Positions 48,737 to 59,359 of a DNA stretch of 64,000 nucleotides are shown piece by piece (the stretch's first letter is position 1; each line of letters begins with the position of its first letter). This stretch comes from Schistocephalus solidus. Its lineage: Eukaryota > Platyhelminthes > Cestoda > Diphyllobothriidea > Diphyllobothriidae. A model generated the notes under the pieces. That model ran no database searches, was not told the origin of the DNA, and saw nothing but the letters and a program-made list of their open reading frames with translations. The stretch is taken from positions 62,001 through 126,000 of the forward strand of contig WEDG01000724.1 in NCBI GenBank assembly GCA_017591395.1, in the 5' to 3' direction. The translations under genes were made by a program, and so were the position numbers.

Positions 48737-49058
48737 TATCTCTCTTCCGCGATAAACCAAACTCGATAAACCAAACCCGATGTTCAGGTGTTTTGTTACT
48801 ACGATAGTATGGGCACACTAAGAGAGGGGAGCCGGTGTTGTGAGAGCTGTTCCCGCACCCAAAATAGGACCCAAGCATGGGTCACCCCCCGTTTCCGGGT
48901 CATGGCAGTTCTTTTCAGACAGAATGGGCAGTCAGGTGTGCATAAAGGAGGGATTTTTAGCTCCAATATTATGTTCTGCGTGAGATTGGAATTCCCTGGA
49001 GTATGAGAATATCCGGAAACCGCAAGTTGTGCATCCTGGCACACGCAAACCCTGCATG

Positions 49059-49400
49059 CTGTCGATAAGTATTCATACGCAAATGCCATTTTTTACGTAT
49101 TAAACAAACGATTATCGTGGGCCATTTGATGCGGTCCGTATGTGGGCTATTCAAAATGTCTGTGTACGTTTTTCCGGATTCAGGCGGTAAGGGTTTGAAA
49201 TCCAGGGTTTGAATCCCAGGTCCTGCAACCTGGCGGACTGATGATGGTCAGGATGCCAGAAGCAGAAGCTGTCGATAAGTATTCATACGCAAATGCCATA
49301 TTTTTACGTATTAAACAAATGATTCTCGTGGGCCATTTGATGCGGTCCGTATGTGGGCTATTCAAAATGTCTGAGTACGTTTTTCCGGATTCAGGCGGTA
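49059..49400 (+). repeat. Tandem duplication, 131-nt unit at 210-nt offset
   Basis: The stretches 49059-49189 and 49269-49400 are nearly identical: both begin ctgtcgataagtattcatac and end ttttccggattcaggcggta. The 79-nt spacer contains gaatcccaggtcctgcaacc then tggcggactgatgatggtca, and the same spacer text returns at about 49517-49565. The true unit is therefore longer and partly present a third time. Its origin is unknown to me. Confidence 0.85.
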
Positions 49401-50057
49401 TTTGGGATCGTGCTTGACCAAATTAATACGGAGAAAGCTGAGGCGACTATGTCTCAATGGGCCCGAGGCCTAATGATAGAATATTGAATAGCTTAACTCT
49501 GAATGGCCAAGGAACTCGGTTTTGAATCCCAGGTCCTTCAACCTGGCGGACTGATGATGGTCAGGCTGCCAGAATCAGCCGTCACTAACGTCAGTACCTC
49601 CTTCTCTCTCGGCTGTTGAACGGACAGAATGGGGTCGGCAAGATTCCCGTCACACCGGTGAGGGTCGCGCGCCTATTTTACAAGTATATATGATGTGCGT
49701 AGATAATATGGAGGGTGCGTTCATCGATCTGGTTATAGCATGGAACCTGCCCATTCCAGAGCACAAGGGACGAACCGGTTTAAAATTATAACCAGATAGA
49801 TGAATGCTCCTTCCAAGTTAATTGATAACCCCTACGGGAAACACGAAGAAGATTAAACCGTGGTCTACTGACAGGTGGTTAGAACTGACGTTCAATTAGC
49901 AAGGCATGCCTGCTCGAAACCTGAACTATGCAAAGTTGGAGTTGAGGTCTGGCTGAGTGATGTCACCGAGTAAGCAAGCGGCGCCCATACGTGTGCAGGA
50001 AGGAATACCAAGAAAGACCAACAACACTGGTATGATCATTTTCGGCTTAGTGACAAC

Positions 50058-50265
50058 AGCCCCGTGGCTCAATGGTATAGCGTCAGGCTTAAAGCTCGAC
50101 GATTAAAGCCTATGGCTTCTAATCCCAGAATATCCAAACTCGGGATGGGGTTTGACTGGCTGGCTGGTCGCTTTGCGACTGTCTGCAAAGGCTCTAGGTT
50201 GAATACTAAGGCGTCATGGGACGCGTGATTTCTGTAACCGATCGGTGAGCTTCCATCCACCACTA
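50058..50265 (+). mobile_element. Family-A SINE, rearranged
   Basis: This copy has an A box (cgtggctcaatggtatagcg), a degenerate B region (ttctaatccc), a shortened tail (gactggctggctgg) and a head-like end (gtaaccgatcggtgagc). The module order differs from the standard copy. Confidence 0.6.
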
Positions 50266-51255
50266 TATGCATTCCGAGCCTTTATAATAAAAGAAGAGCT
50301 TATTTGTAAATAAGTTTTGTTGTACTCATGCATTTTTGCGCTGGCGACACCAACCCCTCGTCAGATGAACAAGCCTTTTCTATGTACCTGTTCGAGGTAA
50401 TGCTAAGTAAATCGTTTTTTAGAGCTAGCGTCTTCATCCATCATGTCTAGATTCATTTGAATAGGCTTTCCAGCCGTTCAGGGCTTGGGATTAATTTGCA
50501 TCCAGAATGGTTAAGCCAGGTCACATCACCTCTGAAGAGATAGGCCAAACTTTCTTGCTTTAGTGGTTTCTTAATAGCAAACTGGGATTTCAAAGCGTGG
50601 GACCCCATGTCCTATCCAATTTTACTTGATAAATGACTCTCACATTAATTAGTATTCCAACTTGCAAGTGAAGGGACAGCGGCTTGTGGTGTAATGTGAC
50701 AGACTTCAACTTAGATCTTAATGACCAAACGTTTTTTGTTAGAATTCCAGGTTGTCCGAATTTGGGGAGGAGATATGACTTGTGCTTTAGGAACATAGTG
50801 AATGTAGTTTTGTGTACAGTGTGTTAAATGGTAAACGGAAGTCCTATATTTTGTTCTTAAGGTTTTCGAGGTCGAATCTAGAAAGACGCCTTCCGAACAC
50901 TTAACCCCAAGTAATTTCAGCATCGTTGAGCAGCGATTCGGCAAGATCTTCTAAGAGCAGAAAGTGAATCAGTTTAATTCAACAAAACCTCCATAACCAC
51001 TCGACAGAAAAAAACTAAAAATGGTCATTGATCGCTGCTTTAAAATGGTCAAAACTAACCCGGCATGATTTTCCGTACTAACAGTAGAGGTATTTGATGG
51101 ATGTCTGTACAAATATTGATGACAATTCTGTAGTCGAGCATGAAAATCTTTCTTCCGAAGGATTTACTTCAAGTTCAAGCATTAATTTCCTCAGAATTAA
51201 ACAAAGCAGGAAGTAACACTGCAATCCTACTAGCAGCTCCATAAAATCAAGAAAC

Positions 51256-51335
51256 AATGAGTCCGTAAAACTGTAACTCACACCAGATTGAGAGCATAAC
51301 TAGAGAGAGAAGAGAGAGAAAAAGAAAAGAAGAAG

Positions 51336-51368
<33 letters not shown>

Positions 51369-51370
51369 CT
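51256..51370 (-). repeat. (CT)n with conserved 47-nt flank, minus strand
   Basis: The GA-rich run at 51301-51368 is preceded at 51256-51302 by 47 nt whose reverse complement is identical to 60435-60481 (tagttatgctctcaatctgg then tgtgagttac...). The CT run and its flank therefore moved or were copied together. Confidence 0.85.
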
Positions 51371-51432
51371 TAACGACGGACACATGCAACGCTCGCAACA
51401 ATCGGAAGCTGTGGTCCAGAAACCCTTATCCG

Positions 51433-52008
51433 TTAACACAATACGAAGCAAGTTCTTCGGTTGCTCAGACAACAAGGCCTCGTAACAATTACTTCCTGTC
51501 GGGAAGGAGGAGGTGCTTTAATCGCTGGAATAGGAGTTTTCTTTGATCGACGTTTCGGTTTCACAGTCGATCCCATAATCGTCAGGAATACAATCATATA
51601 AGGATGATGTTTTGCAGTTGTAAGGCCACTGCATGCCTTATCTGTCTCGTATGATGTATTCAACTGGGAATGCGTAACATCGGGCAGATAAGACTCCTGT
51701 TCCAGCGATGGTGTCTCATTCCCGACTGCTTCCTGTCTCGCCAAATCGCAACAACATCCTGCCAGTGGCTTGAAAAAATGAGGGAAAGCCTCCAAAGTCC
51801 TAGTTAGGTAATTATGTGTCACTGCAATTTCTAAGGCCAAACCTGCCTTCATATACCGGCAGTATATTAAGCGGGCTGCTTTTAGTGGTTTAAACTGACT
51901 ACTGCTACTTACAAGAAGGGCCCCAGCGATATACCCTCTTATCGAATTCAGCCGTCTGGCTGAATTCGATAGAATCGTAGAATCTGTGGCCAGTAAATTA
52001 TACTGCAC
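51433..52008 (-). CDS. Unidentified 191-codon open frame
   Basis: This is one of the longest non-repetitive frames in the window. It has no initiating ATG at its upstream border (the first ATG is about 50 codons in), and a gtgcag acceptor-like word precedes it, so it could be an internal exon. The product has mixed composition and includes CCCDLARQEAV and a basic patch KPKRRSKKTP. I recognise no domain. It contains the perfect 14-bp hairpin at 51940-51971 and ends about 60 nt from a GA-rich microsatellite whose flank is repeated elsewhere, so it may belong to a mobile element. A frame of this length is not very unlikely by chance in 64 kb. Confidence 0.2.
   Translation of the reverse strand: MQYNLLATDSTILSNSARRLNSIRGYIAGALLVSSSSQFKPLKAARLIYCRYMKAGLALEIAVTHNYLTRTLEAFPHFFKPLAGCCCDLARQEAVGNETPSLEQESYLPDVTHSQLNTSYETDKACSGLTTAKHHPYMIVFLTIMGSTVKPKRRSKKTPIPAIKAPPPSRQEVIVTRPCCLSNRRTCFVLC
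51940..51971. other. Perfect 14-bp inverted repeat (hairpin)
   Basis: The arms tatcgaattcagcc and ggctgaattcgata are exact reverse complements with a 4-nt loop (gtct). The hairpin lies within the unidentified minus-strand open frame 51433-52008. It is followed by ga-rich text rather than a T run on either strand, so nothing marks it as a terminator. Confidence 0.85.
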
Positions 52009-53149
52009 CTTCCTTCAAGTATCGTAAAATAGATTTGTGGTCAACTATTGCCTTTATAAGTCTCATAACATCTGGCATCCGGTAAATAATCTTCAATTCT
52101 TAATTTTACTCTTAGTGTGACTGAGTCAAAAAATCTTCTTTTAAAATTCTTCCGGTCAGCCTTGTTGTCATCTGATGAGGTCTACTTAAGTCAAAGACTT
52201 CCTGGTACGTTTCCGCTCAGAAGGGCTATCAACTGGCACGAAAACGGTAGCTCAGATGCTCTAACCCAAAAAGAAAAATTTTCTGACTCGGTATTTAAGT
52301 GAGGTTGGGCTTTTAGGGCAATTCATTGGTGGCTCGATTGGTTCTGAGCCTAACCGAGGACGTAAGTACGTTTCTATTCAAATGCAGAACATCTTTTGTT
52401 CAATGAGGTGTAACGGCTTTAATTCTAAAGGTCTCACAGAAATAAACTGACATCCAGCTTTATGTACGCGTTCCATTTCGACCACCTGGAAGGGGAAATT
52501 CGTTGGGAATATTCGATCTAGCAGTTATTTTAAGAATTGAGCTACTGGGATGAGATCGGATCTAATATCTGAAAGTAAGTTCAGCCACAGGAAAGCACAG
52601 TGAACGAGTCAAAACCGGGAGCCCTTCCCCCCTATGCATGTGAAAGAATCGGGTGTGAAACTAAGATTAGAACTTCGACCAGGAGTAAATCTGGAAATTA
52701 AGTAACTAATCCAACACAAGGACGGAACCGTTCTGGACTAATTTTCCTTCCAATGTGTCAGTTGTTTGCTATGCACGACTGAGGTTAACCCTTAAGAATA
52801 AAGAGAACGAGGTTGCTCAACGCATCTTTAAGTTCAAGGGACGTAACGAGGGGGTTCCAGAGATGTTGTGCCGTATTAAACAACTTGTTCACTGTGACCC
52901 AGAAAACATGCAACTCTCTAGTCAAAAGAAAACTACGGAATATTAATGGAGAAAATCTGAACTAGAGGGAGAAACTTACCCCGTTCGAACTTGGACGGAC
53001 TTGTTGCATTAGATCTTCACCGGCCGGGTTCAGGTCCACTCGTTAGGGCTTGAACATTCAGCTTCTCAGAGAATACACTCGTATTGACTTTAGGGTCGCG
53101 TGGTTAAATAGGAAAACACAGCCTTTACTGTTATCAGAGGAGGAGCGGG

Positions 53150-54310
53150 AGGAGAAAGAGCGATTGGTCAGGTAAAAATCACAATTTTTCTTCGGGTTCA
53201 ACAGTCTCCGTCAATCGATGGAGTCCGTAGACGTGTCAGCGTGCATATGCACCTGTGCAGCGGCGCAATTGAGCTGGACAAGTTGGGATCCGGTCAGCTG
53301 CGGCGCGCGACTTCTGTTAACGAAGCTGTCGGCGTGGTGTCGCAGCTGTCTAGGTCTATCAAATCCGTGACAGATATAAACAAACCGCACACGTAGGCAC
53401 AGAGATAACGATACTGTTGTCCCGACGAGTACTGGGCAGGCACAGGCGGTCGATGGGCGTGTGCACGTGTACGTGAATGGGCAGTCAGTCAGTTGTTATG
53501 CGTGGCCACTGCTGGGTGCAACTTTCAGACCTGTCAGAATCCAGACTTCTGGGCCGATGGATGACAGTCAGACAGCTGCCTCTTCTTCGGCCTCCGTCTT
53601 CGCAGCGCATACACCGCGAGAATGCTGCCTGTCACACACAAGGATGCTCAACGAGGCGGCCTGTGTCGGTCTGCCTGGTGCGTGGGTGGGTGTGCGCACG
53701 CGCGACTGTGTGCCTGTGTGCTTTTGATCGCGGCTAGGACAGCGTGAGACGCTTGTCAAGCTGATAGATGACTTATGCGGAAATGACGACCAGATCTGTG
53801 ACGTCTCAAGTAGGTAAGCATTTGTCAAAGCCAATTGATATTAGAAGTGTGTGAGACACAACAGAGGCGAGGACAGACAACTAGGGAAGAATTCGTGTCG
53901 ATTGTCAGCTAGAGAGAACGTTAGAGGGGTAACCTTTAATCTCAGCCCCTTCAACACACCTGATAGGGGTAGGCAGAAGGGGCTGGGGGTGACGGCGTCA
54001 AGAGTTGGGGCAGAGGGAGGACACATTATTCGACGGCTACGCATCCATCATGTGAAAAATCAGCCAACCTACCAGAAATTCGACAGGCCATTGGCTGTCT
54101 GAGTTGACGCGACGGCCGCTCAGCCAATGCGCGTCAAGCAGAATGTAATCAGCCGCCTACTATTGGCTCGCTTGACTCACCAATACCTTGGCGGTCAGGC
54201 AAGACTAGGGCAGACGTGACATGACGCAAGTTCCACGACGGACAAATCACCTCTTACCTCTTCTTTTTGCTGTTGTCTTCTCTCGGTAATTTTCTTCCAA
54301 ATCTGTCGGT
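53150..54310. promoter_or_regulatory. GC/CpG-rich block with clustered CCAAT boxes (candidate promoter)
   Basis: This block is richer in G+C and CpG than the flanks. Four CCAAT boxes in both orientations lie within about 100 nt (ccattggc near 54089, gccaatgcg near 54123, tattggct near 54160, accaatacc near 54178), plus a fifth near 53164 (gattggtc). Beyond them, at 54252-54300, are a pyrimidine-rich stretch and donor-like words on both strands. Closely spaced CCAAT boxes are typical of NF-Y promoters. Its direction and target are not shown. It could be the distant promoter of the minus-strand MEIS gene 26 kb away or of an unseen gene to the right. The small open frames inside lack known domains. 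Confidence 0.35.
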
Positions 54311-55266
54311 GCGTGCGCGCGAAGGCCTGAAACTAACTCTCATTGGGCCCATTCTACGAGGTTTATCTAGAAGAGCGCCCTCAAGTACTTCTGAGAAAAG
54401 AGCATTCCGTCTTTTTGGCAAGAAGTGCCTGCCAAACTGACAGAATATTTTTAAATTTTATTTAACCGAGTTTATAAAAGCTATTATTTGGTAAAAAATG
54501 AGCCAAATTTCGAAGTGGCTGCTTTGAACGCCTAAGGAAAACTAGCTAACGCATCGAATTGGGTATTTTCACCTCAGAAGGAAACTTCACTGTCTGGGTA
54601 TACTGCAGAACTTATACTACTGAAAAGCATGAGAATCCGAATTCCAATTTTATTCCTTACTTCGCGAAGTGCTCTCTGTAGTGAGTGAGATTAATCAGGC
54701 CAAAAGCAGTCTCAATTTGCGCAAATCGTAATGATCATAGGGAAATTTAAATAATTTCTGTGAAATAAAATTCTTAACAAATTTCAACTGGAAAATCGGC
54801 CTTAGGAAATTTATAAAACCTCAAAACTTAGTAATAGTTGGTTATCCTAGGATTTGTGTGAAAGAAATTTCTCCCTGGGAGCTTGTACGTATATGAGAAA
54901 TTACAGTTCACCTCGTTTATAGGCACAAAGCAATGAGAGAGTGATGATTCTGCGGGGGTACGCTTTGTAGGAAAAGTATACCTCTTTAAGAATGCTTGGG
55001 CTATTTGCTTTTTCAATTCGCCGTCTGCGAAAAGCCAATAACTGTGACGATATTTATGACCTACAGTTACCTTCTGACTGTTTAAAGACGTAACGGGACG
55101 AACACGTACTGCGACCTTATAGAGGAGTGTGAATATTCCGCAGAAGCTGGTCGTCCACGAGTCAGAGGCCCGATACATCTTCGGTACTAAATCTAAAGAG
55201 TCACATTCCGAGCACTTAAACTGGTGCCATTCTCTTAAGGCTTTCTGAAATTATATATATATATAT

Positions 55267-55574
55267 ATGGAACCGACAAAGACAAGGGAGACCGGAATGG
55301 CCATTTCTGGCTTATTAGCCGTCATCAGCCAGTCATACCCAATCCCAAGTGTGGCACACCTGGGATTCGAACCCGCGACCTTTGGGTTTTTGAGTCGAAC
55401 GCTCTACCATTTAAGCCACGGGCTCGTTGTTTTGTCGGTTGTGATCGGGAATATGATGATAGTGTGGGGCTCACCGATCTGCTTAAGGAACATGCATGTT
55501 CCGTTGTGCCCTGGAGCTCAGACTAGAGCCCTCGCAGGTGGTCGCATAGCGACGTGTAGCATATGATGGAATGG
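55267..55574 (-). mobile_element. Family-A SINE, left arm of an inverted pair
   Basis: This is a complete minus-strand copy: tail, B box (ggattcgaacc read on plus), A box (cgctctaccatttaagccac) and head (gcccgccttc-like end, ggagctcagactagagccct). It is preceded by an AT run. It is nearly the exact reverse complement of 55644-55950. Confidence 0.9.
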
Positions 55575-55643
55575 CTGATGACTGGCTGATGACGGCTAAT
55601 AAGCCAGAAATGGCCATTCCGGTCTCCCTTGTCTTTGTCGGTT
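55575..55643 (+). mobile_element. Family-A SINE tail fragment in the loop
   Basis: These 69 nt hold an isolated plus-strand tail (gatgactggctgatgacggc to ccttgtctttgtcggtt). They separate the two full-length inverted SINE copies. Confidence 0.8.
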
Positions 55644-55950
55644 CCATTCCATCATATGCTACACGTCGCTATGCGACCGCCTGCGAGGGTTCTAGTCTGA
55701 GCTCCAGGGCACAACGGAACATGCATGTTCCTTAAGCAGATCGGTGAGCCCCACACTATCATCATATTCCCGATCACAACCGACAAAAACAACGAGCCCG
55801 TGGCTCAAATGGTAGAGCGTTCGACTCAAATACCAAAGGTCGCGGGTTCGAATCCCAGGTGTGCCACACTTGGGATTGGGTATGACTGGCTGATGACGGC
55901 TAATAAGCCAGAAATGGCCATTCCGGTCTCCCTTGTCTTTGTCGGTTCCA
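55644..55950 (+). mobile_element. Family-A SINE, right arm of an inverted pair
   Basis: This is a complete plus-strand copy: head (gaccgcctgcgagggttcta), A box (gtggctcaaatggtagagcg), B box (gggttcgaatccc) and intact tail ending gtcggttcca. It is followed by ttccatat and an AT run at 55956-55993. This is the best preserved copy in the window and can serve as the local reference. Confidence 0.9.
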
Positions 55951-55952
55951 TT

Positions 55953-55997
<45 letters not shown>

Positions 55998-56741
55998 GGA
56001 ACTGACAAAGACAAGGGAGCCATGGGAGCCGCGTTGGATGGTGAATAGTGACATTGGCGTATGGACGCGTCACCGATCGTGTTACGGGACCTGCTTGTCA
56101 CGTCGTGCTCGATCTAGGGCTATGCAGGCTTTTTTTATTTTTTTTTCTGTCGGTCTGCTCTTGCGTGTCTAGACTCTGCCATCGTTCGATGCATCCTTCA
56201 CCGGTAAAGCATCCCCATTTTTACAATCTTTCAAAAACTAATTGTTTGCTTAAGCTTTATTATCTCCTCAGAAATGAATGTGCTACCTCGAGCAAATAAT
56301 TCGAAATTAAACTTTATATGCTCAGTCCGACAGTTGGTAAAACTATCAGATCCAGAATCCATCAGCCTCAGTGGACTAAACACTGTCAACGGGCAACCAG
56401 TTTTACTCAGATGTTGTATTATTTGCCATACCGAAGGCAGAGGTACTAGCTAAAATATCAGTCACATGTTTAGCTGATCCTTATGCCTCTCCCTAACATT
56501 TGATTTTTTAATTTTGCCTCGTAAAATGTTTTCTGGAAAGTGTTGATTAGATTAGAGAAAAAAGATTAATTAGTAGGGGGATTTGATGGATTTGAATGAT
56601 TAATTTGTAAAAAAATCGGTGGATTAGGAAATCCTGCTTGGGCAGTCAGCTTACCCTATCAGAATTGGTGGATTCCATACGTTGCAGTAGGCTGGGCGGG
56701 CATCTTGACTCAAGTTTAATTAAACTCATGGCTCCCGGTGG

Positions 56742-56827
56742 GGTCTCATAGCTCAGTTGGTTAGAGCGTTGGCTGTACTAAAGCCTTCCCCTTGCTGGCG
56801 TGGGTTCGAATCCCACCGAGGCCACCA
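56742..56827 (+). tRNA. tRNA-like sequence, first copy
   Basis: The sequence has an A box (tagctcagttggttagagcg), a B box (gggttcgaatccc) and a T stem GTGGG/CCCAC. The acceptor arms GGTCTCA and CGAGGCC pair at six of seven positions if one G-U is allowed. A CCA follows directly at 56825-56827. At 83 nt it is as long as a class II (Leu/Ser) tRNA, but the D arm is of class I type and the anticodon arm is ambiguous (the best fit, TGGCT-gtactaa-AGCCT, leaves an extra base and a T-T mismatch). A genome-encoded CCA and a second copy downstream suggest a retroposed or SINE-type tRNA rather than a working gene. Confidence 0.4.
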
Positions 56828-56841
56828 AGTTTTTCACAAGT

Positions 56842-56925
56842 GGTATCGTAGCTCAGGTGGCTAAAGCGCTGGCCGTGCACATACCTTGCTCTTGCCCTCG
56901 TGGGCTCGCATGTCACCGAGACCAT
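56842..56925 (+). pseudogene. tRNA-like sequence, second decayed copy
   Basis: This copy starts exactly 100 nt after the first. The A box is preserved (cgtagctcaggtggctaaag) but the B box is damaged (gggctcgcatgtc). Both copies are followed by a related trailer (agtttttcacaag and gggtttttcacaat), so the unit duplicated includes the trailer. It is too damaged to fold as a standard tRNA. Confidence 0.6.
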
Positions 56926-57234
56926 CGGGTTTTTCACAATTTGGGCTGACGGATCTGCTAAAAATATCCCCTATGCAAAGTCCACCTGTCATTTTATTTC
57001 CACTTAATTTTACATATTGAGCCTCGATTCATATTTGCTTTAAAATTATCGTACCTTAGGTGTGCAAATTTAGACTCTGACTGTAAAACAGGATATACAA
57101 TATTTCCTTATTGGAGAGGTTCTCTTGTTTTTATATTTGAACGCACTTACGCCAGTTTCATTGAAAAACCGTCCATATTCTCTTGGGGTGCTATTTTGAC
57201 GAAAGTCTGTGTGCTGCGACAGCTGTATTAAATC

Positions 57235-58110
57235 CGATGTGCCGGAATCTATCAGGATGCGCTAAGAGTCGTGTTTTAGAAGATTATGGAGTGACCAGAT
57301 AATTCAGTTGGAGTGACTGGCGGATTGAGAGTCGGACTGCAACGACTCCTTCATAATGCAGCCTTCTTGGCACCCTCACACATATGATATCCAAGTCCTC
57401 CTTACAGAAATCTGGCACATGTAGTGACGAACAGGTCGCACAGATGTCCCCCTTGAACTGGCCGCGTGGTAAATGCGCTAGACCAACACAATGGGTCCGA
57501 TCAGGGTGTAGCAGGTGTTATTCGAGTTGAGTTCCCATACATAATGCCAAAACATGTGGGTGGAGGTGGGGCGTAGTGGCACACGTAGGTGCAGGCTCAC
57601 GCTGCACCAGTCAATATTGCCACTTATGGCATTCTCACTCCATGGGATCTGCTTTAGGCGTGACGGCACGGTTAGAGGAGTCTTCGGCAGCACCAGACAC
57701 CTACGCCCGACCCCGCCTCCGGTCTTCTTGACTCTGTCTTGACTTCGGGCTCAGGCGGGTGAGGGAAGATAGAGTGCGGTAGCTGCAGCACGAGTCTAAT
57801 ATCACTCAAAACTAATCCACGCGCAAGTCATCGTTCCTTAACCACGATGCGGTGGAAAATGTGGTGTGTATTTTTGAAACCGACGGTCACAGGTATAGCT
57901 TTTTATCTTTGACAACCACGGCGTCCGAGCCTAGATACGATTGTCTTGAAGTTGTCCCCGCATCGGACCAAGGTCGGGGAGGGAGAGAGTGTGCTAGATG
58001 CTGTGCAAGTCTACATCAGTATAAACTAATTCACGTGCAAGTTACCGGTGCTACGCCCAGTCTGCTTGGTAGGGGGTGGACTTCGTCGGTCTTGACGGTC
58101 AAATTACTGG
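57235..58110 (+). repeat. Composite module C+B repeat
   Basis: The C part is at about 57235-57440 (gcgctaagagtcgtgtttta-like, then gagtgactggcggattgaga). The B part is at 57440-57870 (cgtggtaaatgcgctagacc; cggtcttcttgactctgtct). A second, decayed B end follows to about 58110. The open frame at 57852-58199 runs across these repeats and is not taken as a gene. Confidence 0.7.
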
Positions 58111-58884
58111 ACTGGGCAACTGGCAATGGGGCGCAATCTACGAAGCGTCAAGCTCTCATACCGTACCAGCGTTCTAACTCGCCCCATGCTCCTCCGTAGA
58201 TACGTATTTTGTGGCATGAAGACTGAATAATGCCTATTTTAACGTACTCAGCTCAAACTGTGCCTTCTCTACTTCCTCATCCGACAGCCCCATTATTTCG
58301 ATGCAAGTCTCAAACACTTCGTGAAGTGTCGAAAGTAAAAACTAAGTTGATAGAGGCAGTCAGATACCATAACGAGTATTATTATTGCGGTCGATTGATG
58401 TTGAAAATACGTTCTTAAAATGGCATTTTATGATGCTTCTCGGGGAAGTTATGGCAAAATCAGGCAGGATGGAGTTTCTAGCACGTTGAGGAGAAAAAAG
58501 ATTAGACGTACGTGGCCCTTCACCTGCGCAACCCACCTACACATAGGCGTAGACCTAAATGCTATGAATAAAGCCCGCGTTCGTCTCCAGGAAATTTTTT
58601 ACCTCTTTTAGGGTGCACGAAGAGGATGGTTGTATTTTCGGCAGGGCTTTAGGCTTATTCATTGTTTTTTTGGAAGGTCACTCAGACGGGAGGCGTCGGA
58701 AAATTGAGAACACAATATAGCACATGTAGGTACCTTCTCTCTGTTAAAGATGATGGCATATTATAACAATTTCACTATGCCTTTTATTTATATAAAGTTT
58801 TTTAAAAGAGTTATTCCGTTTGTTAGACATTTTCTTATCCTGTCCCTTATCACTTTTTGTTTAATTAGCTGTTTATTGACTGGT

Positions 58885-59195
58885 GAACATTGCCGACAAA
58901 GACAAGGGAGACTGGAATGGCCATAACTGATTTGTCATCAGCCTCAATTCATACTCAATTCCAAGTGGTGCCGCACCCGAGGCTCGAAACCACGACCTGT
59001 TGATTAGAATTTCAACGCTCTAACCAGTGACTGGTTGATGTCGGCTAATAATCCAGAAATGGCCATTGCAATTTCCCTTGTCTTTGGTGGCAATCTTTAG
59101 CTGCCGCCGCTGTGCGGTTGCGGGTGGGGTTGAAGAGTGAGCCACAAGGCAGAACGGGATGAGGGAATTCCCCAACCGATCGGTGAGGCATCCAT
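58885..59195 (+). mobile_element. Inverted pair of partial family-A SINEs
   Basis: From 58892 to about 59022 there is a minus-strand tail and B-box region (gacaaagacaagggagactg; ctcgaaaccacgacc). From about 59027 a plus-strand tail begins (gactggttgatgtcggctaa) and a head-like end follows (aaccgatcggtgagg). The copies are more diverged than the 55-kb pair. Confidence 0.7.
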
Positions 59196-59359
59196 CCGCC
59201 CATGTTTATTAACTGTAACACAGTTCAAAAATATCCCCGTGTGGCTCTCTCGGCTGGGTCGTCTGTCAGCTCGAATAATTTCTTCTTCCCACACTCAATT
59301 CGTACAATCCAGCAAGCAAAAATCTACTGTCCTTCCAAACGACTGCGGGGTTCTTTAAG

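Noticed and set aside
55252..56000. Inverted SINE pair considered as the terminal repeats of one large DNA transposon
   Set aside because: Each arm is a complete tRNA-derived SINE with its own A and B boxes and tail, and the loop is a SINE fragment.
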